Under the pieces are notes generated by a model, which saw only the letters and a list, made by a program, of their open reading frames with translations, searched no databases and was not told where the DNA came from. Made by a program: the position numbers and the translations under genes. Below, one piece after another: positions 34,986 through 44,664 of a DNA stretch of 64,000 nt. Numbering within the stretch: position 1 is the stretch's first letter; every line of letters begins with the position of its first letter. Source of the DNA: Saprospiraceae bacterium (lineage in GTDB: Bacteria; Bacteroidota; Bacteroidia; Chitinophagales; Saprospiraceae); assembly GCA_016787415.1 (NCBI GenBank), contig JAEUUT010000110.1, positions 62,001-126,000 on the forward strand, read 5' to 3'.

Positions 34986-35554
34986 AAATCGGCTTGTTTT
35001 TCGGGTCGTTCAATCCTGTGCATGTCGGTCATTTGATCATTGCCAACCACATGGCTACCCAAACCGACCTGCAAAAGGTATGGCTCGTGGTTAGTCCGCA
35101 AAACCCGCTGAAACCCAAAAAAACGCTGGCCCGCGACTACGATCGCCTGCACCTCGCCCGACTGGGCATCGGCGACAACCCGCTCGTAGAGGCTTCCAAT
35201 GTAGAGTTCAACCTGCCCAAACCTTCCTATACCATCGATACGCTGGCCGTGCTGAAGGAAAAATACCCGCAGCACGAGTTTGCACTCATCATGGGTGGCG
35301 ACAACATTGCCTCGCTGCACCTGTGGAAGAATTACGAGCAGATTCTGGCCGGATACGATATATATGTGTACAAACGCCCCGACTACGAACTGGGGGCGCT
35401 GGGCAATCACCCGCGCGTGAAAATCTGCGAGGCGCCCCTGCTCGATATTTCGGCTACTTACATCCGGCAATGCATCAAGGACGGCAAATCGGTGCGCTAC
35501 TTAGTGCCCGATGCGGTATGGGAATACCTGCAAGGCGTCAGCCTTTATCGGTAG
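34982..35554 (+). CDS. nadD: Nicotinate-nucleotide adenylyltransferase
   Basis: 190 residues. Transfers AMP to nicotinate mononucleotide in NAD synthesis. The nucleotidyltransferase signature GLFFGSFNPVHVGHLIIAN is at the N-terminus. The second conserved motif is ISATYIRQCI near the C-terminus. It starts inside the last codon of rbfA (ATGA overlap). Family length is typical. Confidence 0.96.
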   Translation: MKIGLFFGSFNPVHVGHLIIANHMATQTDLQKVWLVVSPQNPLKPKKTLARDYDRLHLARLGIGDNPLVEASNVEFNLPKPSYTIDTLAVLKEKYPQHEFALIMGGDNIASLHLWKNYEQILAGYDIYVYKRPDYELGALGNHPRVKICEAPLLDISATYIRQCIKDGKSVRYLVPDAVWEYLQGVSLYR

Positions 35555-35584
35555 GGGCGTGTTGGGCCATTGTAATGTATTGAT

Positions 35585-36034
35585 CTATCGCAGTCGATCC
35601 ATCGAACGCACCAGTTGGTCGTCTTTCTTGATGGAACGGCCCGCCAGCCATTGCAGCACCAACGCCACGGCAGGCAGCACCAGTCCGGCCTGGTAGTGTA
35701 CAGAACCGCCTGCAGGCACGGCTTTCAAAATCTGAAAAGTGCTAATTCCAAGCAAAATCGCCAGCAAGGCCGAGCACAACAGCGCGCCGCCTGTGATACG
35801 CCCTTGCAACCCGCGGTTTTTAAAGATAAAAATGGCTATGAATGAAATGAGCCCGCTTAAAATGCTCAGGCCCAGCAGGCCAAAATTGTCGAAGGGGTTG
35901 AATACCTGATCGGTCAGAGCCGGCATAACAGTAGCCGGGTCGCCGGAAGGTGTACTAAGGTAAGGCACTGCAAACTGGCCAAAACCGGCCAAAGAAGCGA
36001 GCAACAGGTAGATGGATTGAATGCGCTGAATCAT
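35585..36034 (-). CDS. DUF4293 family membrane protein
   Basis: 149 residues with four hydrophobic segments. It begins MIQRIQSIYLLLASLAGFGQF and ends with the basic/acidic tail IKKDDQLVRSMDRLR, both typical of DUF4293, a Bacteroidota-specific family of unknown function. Neighbours give no functional clue. A long inverted repeat lies 35 bp upstream. Confidence 0.85.
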   Translation of the reverse strand: MIQRIQSIYLLLASLAGFGQFAVPYLSTPSGDPATVMPALTDQVFNPFDNFGLLGLSILSGLISFIAIFIFKNRGLQGRITGGALLCSALLAILLGISTFQILKAVPAGGSVHYQAGLVLPAVALVLQWLAGRSIKKDDQLVRSMDRLR

Positions 36035-36069
36035 GGTGATTTGAATTTGGCGGCAAAGGTAGGAAAAGG

Positions 36070-36268
36070 GGGAGAATCAGGATGAAGAGGATTTTAAGGA
36101 TTAGAAGGATTCCCGATTTGATATTGACAATTTTAGAGATTTACTCAGATTACATTTTTAATGTTAATCTCGGGCATTGGGCATAGTTGTTATAGTCAAT
36201 TTCTAAAATTGTCAACATCAAATCGGGAATCCTTCTAATCCTTAAAATCCTCTTCATCCTGATTCTCC
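36070..36268. repeat. Long inverted repeat with GGATT-type arms that encodes the VanW C-terminus
   Basis: Arms at about 36070-36137 and 36200-36268 pair almost perfectly over more than 60 bp, with a loop of about 60 nt. Units around AGGATT recur. The right arm reads into the vanW-like gene, so its last codons (NQDEEDFKD) and TAG come from the repeat. Related to the element at 2.9 kb. Confidence 0.88.
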
Positions 36269-37092
36269 CCCCCCTCCAAAAACGGCTCATACATCATCAG
36301 CGCATGGTTCTCTGCCACCGGCTCCTCGCGCAGCAAAGCGCCACTGGCGGCATCGTACACCCGCCGTGCAATGCGGTTGTGCCGCGAATACCCGCCCCAG
36401 GGTTCATGGTGTATAAAATGCCCTTTTTCAAATACTTCATACCGATACGGCGCAGCAAGCGAACTGTAAAAAGCCCCATGCAGGTCCGTGTCCGTCAGCC
36501 AGACAAAAAGTTGATAGGTTTGCTGGGTATCGTTGCGCAATTGCAGGTCGATATAATTATAGGCCAGTGTAGCCCCGGAGCCAAAGGGCAAGCGGCGGTT
36601 TTCATCCGGAAACACATCGTAACTGTGCCGCCATCGCTCTGTCACTGTAAGCGGGGTATGCAGCGCCATCCAGTAAATCAGGTTGCCCATCTGGCAAAGT
36701 CCGCCACCGATGCCCTTGCCAATACGGCCGTTTTCGAGCACCAGCCCTTCCAAATAACCTTTTCGTGCAGTGGGGCGCCCTACGAGATACCAAAAAGAAA
36801 AGGTCTCTCCCGGTTGAATGAGTATGCTGTTAATTTTTTCAGCAGCCAGCCGGAGGTTGGTTTTTTTATTCTCCTGCAAATACATATCCACCTGCTTCAA
36901 GCGGCGCAAGAGCGGTGTATGATGGGCGATCACCGTCTCCTCCAGCGGGGCATAGCGTTGTGTAGCCCACTTTGTTTTGCCAAACCACCATTGCCAGCGG
37001 CGCTTCCAGATGTACACCCATCGGCCTATGCGGCGACGAAAAGCCGAACGGCGGCGGGGTGGCGTTACAATGTGAGTAGTCTTAAAAGTCAT
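36235..37092 (-). CDS. VanW-like family protein
   Basis: 285 residues. The VanW domain is seen from QPGETFSFWYLVGRPTARKG to GKGIGGGLCQMGNLIYWMAL and YNYIDLQLRNDTQQTYQL. No signal peptide; the N-terminus is very basic. Function is unknown, though VanW relatives are linked to cell wall or glycopeptide phenotypes. The C-terminal nine or so residues are encoded by the inverted repeat, giving an acidic tail that may not be conserved. Confidence 0.88.
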   Translation of the reverse strand: MTFKTTHIVTPPRRRSAFRRRIGRWVYIWKRRWQWWFGKTKWATQRYAPLEETVIAHHTPLLRRLKQVDMYLQENKKTNLRLAAEKINSILIQPGETFSFWYLVGRPTARKGYLEGLVLENGRIGKGIGGGLCQMGNLIYWMALHTPLTVTERWRHSYDVFPDENRRLPFGSGATLAYNYIDLQLRNDTQQTYQLFVWLTDTDLHGAFYSSLAAPYRYEVFEKGHFIHHEPWGGYSRHNRIARRVYDAASGALLREEPVAENHALMMYEPFLEGGENQDEEDFKD

Positions 37093-37260
37093 AGAACTAC
37101 AATGGTGGTCGATTTTCTACCCTGATTTTGGTATGTCGGGTGAAAAAACGACTTTTCATCCGTTTATTTGCAAATAAAGTCCAAAACATCCGGTATCCCT
37201 GCCGTTTCCTGAAAAAGTCTGGCACGAACTTTTCTATACCCTTGTCAGTTAAAAAGTAAA

Positions 37261-38343
37261 ATGCCAGAAAACTTATTGTTAGTGAACACTTTTCAATTAA
37301 TCCTCTACAAACAAATCGGGCAACGATGGCACTACGTGCGACTGTCGAATACCCCCGATGCCCAGATTCTGATAGAAACGGGCCGCTGCGGGCAATCCCC
37401 GGACAGTACCACGCTTCAATCCTTTTCCACGTCAAAAGATCCTGTTACTGCCCTGCGCCTCGAAGCCGAAAAATGGGCCGTAGAAGGCTACCACAAGCCG
37501 CATCAGAACAACTTGCAGGTGATGACCCTGCATTTCCAGATGCCTCGCTGGCGCGGCTACCCCGCCGGAGCGCCCTGGTACGACGACTGGGTGACCGGCT
37601 ACCTCGACCCCATTGAAGCGATGCTGATGGCTACCCGAAACGGTATTCCACGCGGAAATGAGCGCTTTTCAGGCAATTACCTACATTATTACGCCATTTT
37701 CAATTCCGATCTGGCACTGGAAGCCGTAGAAAAAATAGCCGCCAATGCGCCGGTCAAATTCCTGCTCGATATACACATCGGCCGCCGTGAAAAACAGGTG
37801 CAGATTCCGATCGACCCGAATGTACCCGAATACCTGCGCTCCTTGTTTCGTATTGTGGAAAAATCGGCGCGCACCATTGCCAGCGAACTGCCGGTGCTGT
37901 TCCCAGGCGACCCGATGCAGCCAGAACCCGTTTCAGGCAACACCTTCAAACGAGTATTGGGCGAAACGGCTACTTTCCTGCGCAGCCAACTAAAGGAAAA
38001 ATGGAATTTCGACTCCAGTTTCTGGGACCCGCTCACCCAGGCGTCCCCTTCCGAAGTGGTGTTTTTGAACGGAATGGCCGACGAGCGGAAGCAACAGGTA
38101 ACGGAATGGATTCAACAGCATGTACACCAGCCGCTGTATTTGCTGGATTGTGAAACAGGGTTGTTTGAAATCAATGCCAGCCAGATTTTTACCGGCGCGC
38201 ACGAAGGCATGGTGTTCGACGCCTCTTTAGAATGGGTTATTTATTTTTCACACCACTACACCCTCACATTCGGAGGCGCCGCGCTGGTGGCTGCGGTGAA
38301 GGATATGTATCGGGCAGAGCCGGAGTTGCTGAATAACTGGTAA
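37261..38343 (+). CDS. Hypothetical protein, possible WGR-like N-terminus
   Basis: 360 residues, no signal peptide. Residues about 13-80 (LYKQIGQRWHYVRLSN ... LIETGRCGQ ... LRLEAEKWAVEGYH) have the general layout of a WGR domain, but the WGR triplet itself is absent, so the match is weak. The rest has mixed strands and helices with no recognised family. It stands alone on the plus strand, divergent from the vanW-like gene. Confidence 0.65.
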   Translation: MPENLLLVNTFQLILYKQIGQRWHYVRLSNTPDAQILIETGRCGQSPDSTTLQSFSTSKDPVTALRLEAEKWAVEGYHKPHQNNLQVMTLHFQMPRWRGYPAGAPWYDDWVTGYLDPIEAMLMATRNGIPRGNERFSGNYLHYYAIFNSDLALEAVEKIAANAPVKFLLDIHIGRREKQVQIPIDPNVPEYLRSLFRIVEKSARTIASELPVLFPGDPMQPEPVSGNTFKRVLGETATFLRSQLKEKWNFDSSFWDPLTQASPSEVVFLNGMADERKQQVTEWIQQHVHQPLYLLDCETGLFEINASQIFTGAHEGMVFDASLEWVIYFSHHYTLTFGGAALVAAVKDMYRAEPELLNNW

Positions 38344-38346
38344 ATG

Positions 38347-38490
38347 CAACACGGATTTCACAGATAGCATACGGATTACACGGATTTTCAGGGTGTGGAA
38401 GTACCGCATCTTTTGGTTTTGATGTATGAATCCATTTTTTATCCATACAATCCGTGTAATCCGGATACTATCCGTATGATCCGTGTTTCA
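38347..38490. repeat. Imperfect inverted repeat with ACGGATT units
   Basis: The left arm (about 38347-38386) has ACACGGATT, CATACGGATT and ACACGGATT. The right arm (about 38444-38490) is its imperfect mirror. It begins right after the stop of the preceding gene. Units resemble the GGATT type of 2.9 and 36.1 kb rather than strict heptads. Confidence 0.75.
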
Positions 38491-38589
38491 TTTACCAAGG
38501 ATAATCCGATATTTGCAGCCGTTTTTTACATGCGATGACCGGTATTCTTTCAGGTCTTCGAAACGAATCAAACTGCAAAACATCATCGG

Positions 38590-40554
38590 ATGGCTGCCAA
38601 ACAGAAACAGCAAGCAAAAAAGGCTTCTGCCAAATCTCCCGCGCATAATACCCGGCCCACAGCATCGGCGCCGGCTCTTACCGCTACCTTTCAACAAGGC
38701 TTCTGGCGCAACAACTGGATTCCGGCGGTATTGCTGATGGCACTTGCGTTCCTCCTGTACGGTGCATCGATCAGTTATGGGTACATGCTCGACGACCAGC
38801 TCGTCATTTGGCAAAATGCCTATGTACAGAAGGGGTTTGCCGGCTTGGGCGACATTTTTGCCTATGACAGTTTTATGGGGTACTTCCAGAAACAACAGTT
38901 TTTGCTGGAAGGCGGACGTTATCGTCCACTCAGCCTGGCTACGTTTGCTGCTGAAATCGGCATTTTTGGAAAAGACAATCCCAACCTGATTCACATCAGC
39001 CACTTCATTAATATACTGCTGTATGGCGCTACCGGCATTTTCCTGTATCGCATCCTGTCGGGGTTGTTTCCGCTGAAAGAGGGCGGCCGCTGGTATTTCA
39101 GCCTGCCATTTTTGGCATCCCTCCTATTTGTATTGCATCCGCTGCACAGCGAGTGTGTGGCCAATATCAAAGGCCGCGATGAAATTCTGGCCCTGCTGGG
39201 CAGCCTGGCAGCCTTGTATGCTACCTTGAAATACTTCGATACCAACCGCACGCTTTGGTTGTTGCTTTCCGGGCTGTTCCTGTTGCTCGGGGTATTGTCC
39301 AAGGAAAATGCACTCACCTTTGTTGCTGTCATCCCTCTCACGGTGTATTTCTTCACGCCCGTATCGAGCGGACGCAATGTAGGCGCCAGCATACCGCTGG
39401 TGCTCGCTGCCCTGATTTTTATCCTGATTCGCTACAAGGCACTGGGGTATATGCTCAACCATGGCAAGGACACCGTGGATTTGATGAACAACCCGTTTGT
39501 TGGCATGACCGGCGGCGAACGACTGGCCACCATTTTCCTGACCCTTGGCTGGTATGTCAAACTATTGTTCGTACCGCACCCGCTCACACATGACTACTAC
39601 CCTTACCATGTGCCCAAAGTAGGTTGGACGGACTGGCGCGCATTGCTGTCGCTGGTATTGTATGTTGGTATGGGCGTCTGGGCTGTGATGAATGTGAAAA
39701 AACGCAAGGTGCCTGCCTACGCCATTTTGTTCTTCCTGTTTACCCTGAGCATCGTGTCCAACCTGTTCGTATCGGTAGGCACTTTTATGAACGAACGCTT
39801 TGTTTACATGCCTTCTGTCGCATTCTGCATTCTGGGCGGATGGTTTTTTGCGCGGAAACTCCCCGAACTGATCCACGAGCCGCAAGATCGCATGGCCATT
39901 TTGAGTGTGATGCCGCTGGCCATCATTGCCACCTTGTTTGCATACCGTACGTTTACCCGCATACCCGACTGGAAAGACCCCATGGCTTTGAATAAAGTAG
40001 CCGTAGAAGTGTCGCACGAAAGCGCCCGCTCTCACTGCTTTTATGTTACAGCCCTGTATAAAGATCAGTATGTCCCCATTAAAAATGGAGATCCTGCCAT
40101 AAAAAAGCCGCTGGTAGATTCGATGGAGTACCACATCAATCGCTCCTTGCAAATATACCCCGACTACGGTGCAGCACTTATCATGAAAGGCGCCGTGGCC
40201 GCTGCCCGCTTTGATCTGGATCACCAGTTAGACAAGTTTTTCCATGAAATGGAGTACATCATGGAGAAAATCCCTTATAACCCGAACTTCAGGGATTTCC
40301 TTGATAAATACATGGATTACCTGAGCGGCTCCAATGCCGACAAATACCTCGCATTCTGCCACCGGGCAGGGTATGAATTTTACTTCAAGAAGAAAAACGA
40401 CCCAAAAACGGCTGAAAAATTTCTGACATACGGGCTCAATCGACAGTATGAGGACATTCGCATACTCGACGATCTGGCGGAGGTGTATACCGCCATGGGT
40501 AATAGCGCAAAGGCCGCCGAAATGAAAGCCCGCGCAGATGCACAGCGATACTAG
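38590..40554 (+). CDS. TMTC/GT39-like membrane glycosyltransferase with TPR tail
   Basis: 654 residues. It opens with a basic cytoplasmic stretch and about ten hydrophobic segments. TMTC-like motifs are visible: the Asp pair in GYMLDDQLVI, YRPLSLATFA, LLFVLHPLHSECVANIKGRDE, and LGVLSKENALTF. The C-terminal part (about 450-654) is soluble and TPR-like. These enzymes use dolichol- or polyprenyl-linked sugars and glycosylate proteins on the outer face. Donor and target are unknown. It may work on secreted proteins. Confidence 0.82.
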   Translation: MAAKQKQQAKKASAKSPAHNTRPTASAPALTATFQQGFWRNNWIPAVLLMALAFLLYGASISYGYMLDDQLVIWQNAYVQKGFAGLGDIFAYDSFMGYFQKQQFLLEGGRYRPLSLATFAAEIGIFGKDNPNLIHISHFINILLYGATGIFLYRILSGLFPLKEGGRWYFSLPFLASLLFVLHPLHSECVANIKGRDEILALLGSLAALYATLKYFDTNRTLWLLLSGLFLLLGVLSKENALTFVAVIPLTVYFFTPVSSGRNVGASIPLVLAALIFILIRYKALGYMLNHGKDTVDLMNNPFVGMTGGERLATIFLTLGWYVKLLFVPHPLTHDYYPYHVPKVGWTDWRALLSLVLYVGMGVWAVMNVKKRKVPAYAILFFLFTLSIVSNLFVSVGTFMNERFVYMPSVAFCILGGWFFARKLPELIHEPQDRMAILSVMPLAIIATLFAYRTFTRIPDWKDPMALNKVAVEVSHESARSHCFYVTALYKDQYVPIKNGDPAIKKPLVDSMEYHINRSLQIYPDYGAALIMKGAVAAARFDLDHQLDKFFHEMEYIMEKIPYNPNFRDFLDKYMDYLSGSNADKYLAFCHRAGYEFYFKKKNDPKTAEKFLTYGLNRQYEDIRILDDLAEVYTAMGNSAKAAEMKARADAQRY

Positions 40555-40581
40555 GCAGAAAGTAGTATCCGTTTTAGGTAC

Positions 40582-40648
40582 CGTATTCTGCCAATACTGA
40601 TCACCCCTCTGTATTGACGACGACCAGTATTGGCAGAATACGTTTTTT
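40582..40648 (+). terminator. Intrinsic terminator between glycosyltransferase and metF
   Basis: Perfect 18-bp arms, CGTATTCTGCCAATACTG (40582-40599) and CAGTATTGGCAGAATACG (40625-40642), followed by TTTTTT. A GGTACC lies just before the left arm. It separates two plus-strand genes, so metF likely has its own promoter. Confidence 0.88.
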
Positions 40649-40691
40649 ACACACAGCGCGCCGCACCGGCGCACATCACTGCTTTTATTCC

Positions 40692-41648
40692 ATGAAAGTC
40701 ACCGAACACTTCAAAAAAGCCAAAGGCAAAACGCTTGTTTCATTCGAAGTTCTGCCCCCGCTCAAAGGCGGCGGGATGCAGGCTATTTTTGGCACCCTCG
40801 ATGCACTGATGGAGTTTAAGCCGCCTTTTATCGACGTGACTTACCACCGGGAGGAGTTTATTTACAAAAAACGACCATCGGGCTACTACGAAAAAACGGC
40901 CATTCGCAAGCGCCCCGGCACCGTAGGTATTTGCGCTGCGATCATGCATCGATATGGTGTGGATGCTGTGCCACACCTGATTTGTGGCGGCTTTTCGGTA
41001 GAAGAAACGGAAAATGCACTGATCGACCTGAATTTTTTGGGCATCAACAATGTGTTGGCCTTGCGCGGCGATGCGCGGCAGTTTGAAGACAAGTTTATCG
41101 CCGAGGAGAATGGCCACAAATACGCGCTCGACCTGGTGCAGCAAATTGCCGGCATGAATGAAGGCCGTTACCTCGACCTGAATATTCAGAACGGCGAACG
41201 TACCGATTTTTGCATCGGTATTGCCGGCTACCCGGAGAAGCACTTTGAAGCCGCCAATTCCGAAGTCGACATGCAATATACCAAAGCCAAAGTGGATGCC
41301 GGCGCAGGCTACATCGTGACCCAGATGTTTTTCGACAACAAAAAATACTTCGATTATGTGGAAAAATGCCGTGCCAATGGAATCGATATTCCCATCGTGG
41401 CTGGCCTGAAACCCCTCACGCGTCGCTACCAACTCAGTTCGATTCCACGCAAGTTTTTTATCGATTTTCCGCAGGAACTCGTGCTGGAAGTGCAAAAAGC
41501 CAAAGACGATGCGGCTGTGCAGCAAATTGGCATCGAATGGTGCATTCAGCAGTCGAAAGAACTGAAGGCTGCCGGTGTGCCCTGCCTCCACTATTACACT
41601 ATGGGCGACGCCGAAACTTCGCGCACCATCGCCGGAGCGCTTGTGTAA
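40692..41648 (+). CDS. metF: Methylenetetrahydrofolate reductase
   Basis: 318 residues from the ATG at 40692 (MKVTEHFKKAKGKTLVSFEV). Reduces 5,10-methylene-THF to 5-methyl-THF for methionine synthesis, using FAD. Motifs: SFEVLPPLKG, FIDVTYHREEF, the LALRGDARQF folate/FAD region, YIVTQMFFDNKKYFDYV, and VPCLHYYTMG at the C-terminus. The next gene begins 11 bp later. Confidence 0.96.
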   Translation: MKVTEHFKKAKGKTLVSFEVLPPLKGGGMQAIFGTLDALMEFKPPFIDVTYHREEFIYKKRPSGYYEKTAIRKRPGTVGICAAIMHRYGVDAVPHLICGGFSVEETENALIDLNFLGINNVLALRGDARQFEDKFIAEENGHKYALDLVQQIAGMNEGRYLDLNIQNGERTDFCIGIAGYPEKHFEAANSEVDMQYTKAKVDAGAGYIVTQMFFDNKKYFDYVEKCRANGIDIPIVAGLKPLTRRYQLSSIPRKFFIDFPQELVLEVQKAKDDAAVQQIGIEWCIQQSKELKAAGVPCLHYYTMGDAETSRTIAGALV

Positions 41649-41659
41649 ATACCTGTTTC

Positions 41660-42397
41660 ATGTTGCGCGCCTCGGCTTTTATCTTTTTCTGCTGGATATG
41701 TTTTGCGGCTTGTACCGGAGACGGCAAACGCGATATTAAAGCCTACTATTTCCCTATCGACGAACTCCGGCGCGGACTCGTGTATGAGTATGAGGTAAGC
41801 CAAAACGGTGTTGTTACGCCGGAATACTGGTTTTATCGGTCGGTTTCGCGCGACAGCGGGGTGTTCCTAAGCAGCACGTACTACGACCAGTTTTTTCGGA
41901 TCGGCCAGATTTGCCGGGAAAAAGTGGTAGACAACGGCACACAGGCAAGGGAATACATGTTGTTCGAACCCGATTCCGTTTCCGGAGAGCCCATCCAAAC
42001 CCGGGCAGCCATCACAGCCCCCGACATTTTTCCATTTCAGGTAAAAGATTCTACAGGGGTCTTTCTGTTTACGGTCAGTTTTCACCCGCCAGACGATACG
42101 CTGGCTACCGTGTATGTCATTCGCAACCGCCGTTTTTTGGGCGATGCCCCGAACTATGAAATCCTGAATAAACAACTCCCCTGCATCCGTTTCAGCCTGA
42201 CCGAAGCCATTGGCAATAAAAAGGAAGGCAATACAGAAGTGGAGGGCAAAGGCGAGGAATGGTATGCCAAAGGCATTGGGCTGGTGAAATACAAAAAAAC
42301 CTACGGGAGCGGCAGCCTGAGTATTGAAGGGCGCCTGGTAGGCATTTACCCGATGTCGGAACTGGAGAAGAAGGCGGCAGAAACCTATGGCGAGTAG
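41660..42397 (+). CDS. Secreted lipoprotein-like hypothetical protein
   Basis: 245 residues from the ATG at 41660. The signal MLRASAFIFFCWICFAAC ends in a lipobox-like Cys, so it is probably a lipoprotein. The body is beta-rich (YYFPIDELRRGLVYEYEVSQ start) with no recognised family. It follows metF by 11 bp and may share its transcript. The stop TAG runs into GTTATCC heptads of the repeat that follows. A longer reading overlapping metF is rejected. Confidence 0.7.
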   Translation: MLRASAFIFFCWICFAACTGDGKRDIKAYYFPIDELRRGLVYEYEVSQNGVVTPEYWFYRSVSRDSGVFLSSTYYDQFFRIGQICREKVVDNGTQAREYMLFEPDSVSGEPIQTRAAITAPDIFPFQVKDSTGVFLFTVSFHPPDDTLATVYVIRNRRFLGDAPNYEILNKQLPCIRFSLTEAIGNKKEGNTEVEGKGEEWYAKGIGLVKYKKTYGSGSLSIEGRLVGIYPMSELEKKAAETYGE

Positions 42398-42580
42398 TTA
42401 TCCGTTGTTGGTTATCCGTTATCTGTTATCCGTTATCTGTTATCCGTTATCAGGGTGGTAAGGAGACCATTTGTACAATTTTTTGGCTACTCGATAAGGT
42501 ATGCTAAACATTTGTACAAATGGTCTCCTTACCACCCTGATAACGGATAACTGATAACGGATAACCGATAACAGATAACA
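42398..42580. repeat. Heptad-armed inverted repeat, core subfamily A (flipped copy)
   Basis: GTTATCC/GTTATCT heptads, then the stem GGTGGTAAGGAGACCATTTG and TACAA, a loop that is the reverse complement of the 4.05-kb loop with one change, and the mirrored arm. So the core is the same as at 3985-4143 but inverted, 38 kb away. It lies between convergent genes. Confidence 0.9.
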
Positions 42581-42584
42581 AAAC

Positions 42585-43502
42585 TCACTGCCTCTCCAGA
42601 AATCCCATCAACGCAGCCTCGTATGCTGCGCCGCCGGTTTGCCACAAGCCATTGTGGTGGGTGCCGGGAATCAGGTACCACTGCTTGTTGGAGGAAGCGA
42701 GTTGATCGAAGTTTTGTTTGCCGAATTGCCAAGGAATACGTTCGTCTTGATCGCCATGCGACATAAAAATCGGTTGGGTTATCTGGCGAGCCGATTCGCA
42801 GGGCATGACTTCATATGGGTTGAAATGCGCAATTCCGGCCGCTTTATCGAGAGTATGGTGTGCCAGCCAGGGGCTTCTTATGCCAAAATAATTCACACCA
42901 TATTGTTCTACTACGGCTTCCAGGCTGTGAAATGTACTTTCAATGACACCAAACCGGAGTCGTTTATCTTCCGCCAGGGCCTGCAAGGCAATTGCCCCGC
43001 CCAGGGAGTGACCCATCACACCGATTTTCTGCGTGGAGTCGCGGGCCAGCAGCATATCCACCACTGCGCTTACGTCGTGTTTTTCGCAGGCGCCGAAGGT
43101 GCAGTACTCGCCGCCGCTTTGTCCGTGCGCCCGCAGGTCGAACAGCACGACGTTGATACCGTGTCGGGTGAGTTTCTCCGCCGCAGGCAGAAAAAATTCC
43201 TTGCAACTGCTGATGCCGTGCAGCACGATCAACGTTTTGTGGGCAGGAGTCCGGGCGGGAATGTACAGACCTTTCAGGTGAATGCTGTCGGGAGTACGAA
43301 TGTCGAAGGAATCGGCCCGAAGGCCGTAGTTTTCCGGGTGTGCGCCTTTGGGAATGCGCCAGGAAGCATGCTCCGGGTTTTGGCGAAAGGGCTTGATAGG
43401 CCAGTATGGCAATACATTCTCCACGCCCCACCACCCCAGGAGCAGTACGACCGGCAGCGCCCAGGCTGCTATACGTATCGTTTTGCGCAGTATTTTTTTC
43501 AT
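42585..43502 (-). CDS. Alpha/beta hydrolase, membrane-anchored
   Basis: 305 residues. An N-terminal membrane segment (IAAWALPVVLLLGWWGVENVL) precedes an alpha/beta hydrolase domain. The nucleophile elbow is GVMGHSLGGAIA, acidic residue in SHGDQDERIPW, and His in IPGTHHNGLW. The HGISSCKEFFLP oxyanion region is present. Substrate is unknown, probably an ester or peptide at the membrane. The gene ends at the heptad repeat. Confidence 0.88.
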   Translation of the reverse strand: MKKILRKTIRIAAWALPVVLLLGWWGVENVLPYWPIKPFRQNPEHASWRIPKGAHPENYGLRADSFDIRTPDSIHLKGLYIPARTPAHKTLIVLHGISSCKEFFLPAAEKLTRHGINVVLFDLRAHGQSGGEYCTFGACEKHDVSAVVDMLLARDSTQKIGVMGHSLGGAIALQALAEDKRLRFGVIESTFHSLEAVVEQYGVNYFGIRSPWLAHHTLDKAAGIAHFNPYEVMPCESARQITQPIFMSHGDQDERIPWQFGKQNFDQLASSNKQWYLIPGTHHNGLWQTGGAAYEAALMGFLERQ

Positions 43503-43609
43503 AGTACAAACAACGCCGGAACAACAGAATACGTGATCCGGTTTTAGATAAATCTCGTATTTGCATCTACTTTTATCCCAATTCCCATTTTGCTACAACT
43601 TTATCTGAT

Positions 43610-44635
43610 ATGGAAAAAAACCTCCTGCTCATTTGTGCCTGCTGGCTCGCGCTGGCCGGGTGCGCCGTACACCCCAAACAAGCCTTCGCCCCTGCAAACG
43701 TTCCGCCAGCGCCCGACTATGCCAGCCTCGACAACTGGGCGGCGCACCCCGATAAAAAGGATCCGGCGGATCGCACACCGACCGGCCTGCACGATATGCA
43801 GGACAGTGCTGCCGTTGATGTGTTTTTTCTGTACCCAACTACGTACACTGGCACCAAGCGTTCTGAACGCAACTGGAATGCCGATGTAAGAGACGAGCAG
43901 ACCAATAAAAAGACTGATGATAGTGCGATTCTCTTTCAGGCGTCTATTTTTAATGGCGCCGGCCGGGTATTTGCCCCGCGCTACCGACAGGCGCATCTCC
44001 ACGTTTTCTTTGCTAAAAAGGACAGCGTATCGGCCAAAGAGGCACTCGATGTGGCGTATTTGGATGTAAAAGCGGCGTTTCAGTACTACCTGGATCATTG
44101 GAACCACGGCCGCCCGTTCATTATTGCCGCGCATAGCCAGGGTTCCCGACATGCGATGTTTTTGATCAAAGAAATGATTGAAAATCACCCGCTTGCGCAA
44201 CAGTTTGTGGCTGGATACATTGTTGGATGGCCTGTGCCAGGAAACTTCTTCGCGCAGATTCCTGCCTGCACCACACCCGATCAAACGGGTTGTTATTGCA
44301 CCTGGCGCACCTGGAACCGCAAATACGGCTTGCGCAAAGCCTATCAGCCCGAAATCGTGTGTACCAACCCGCTCAACTGGAGCGTAACAGAGAAAAAATA
44401 CGCACCTAAAACGGCCAACACAGGCGCGGTTATCAGCCCGTTTGGTGTATTGCGACCGAAAGTGACCGATGCAGAAGTGTACAAGGGAATTTTGCTGGCG
44501 GCGAAACCCAAATTTCCCGGCAGTATCTTGCTGACACGCAAAAACTACCACATTGGCGATTTAAACCTGTATTATTTGAATGTGCGGGAAAATGCGCAGG
44601 TGCGGGTGAAGGCATACACGGGGGCGAAAAAATAA
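43610..44635 (+). CDS. DUF3089 family lipoprotein (putative hydrolase)
   Basis: 341 residues. The signal ICACWLALAGC has a lipobox ending in Cys, predicting lipidation. DUF3089 is a hydrolase-like family. Here VFFLYPTTYTG, the elbow IIAAHSQGSRHAMFL and DLNLYYLNVRENAQ are visible. The catalytic Ser in AHSQGS is present. It converges on gldE with about 30 bp between stops. Substrate is unknown. Confidence 0.86.
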   Translation: MEKNLLLICACWLALAGCAVHPKQAFAPANVPPAPDYASLDNWAAHPDKKDPADRTPTGLHDMQDSAAVDVFFLYPTTYTGTKRSERNWNADVRDEQTNKKTDDSAILFQASIFNGAGRVFAPRYRQAHLHVFFAKKDSVSAKEALDVAYLDVKAAFQYYLDHWNHGRPFIIAAHSQGSRHAMFLIKEMIENHPLAQQFVAGYIVGWPVPGNFFAQIPACTTPDQTGCYCTWRTWNRKYGLRKAYQPEIVCTNPLNWSVTEKKYAPKTANTGAVISPFGVLRPKVTDAEVYKGILLAAKPKFPGSILLTRKNYHIGDLNLYYLNVRENAQVRVKAYTGAKK

Positions 44636-44664
44636 GAAACTGTTTTAAAACAGTTTCTAAGTTG

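Noticed and set aside
41366..41659. N-terminal extension of the lipoprotein-like gene into metF
   Set aside because: It lies within metF coding sequence, while a good signal peptide begins at 41660.
43601..44551. 316-codon minus-strand frame opposite the DUF3089 gene
   Set aside because: It is antisense to a lipoprotein signal and hydrolase motifs on the plus strand.
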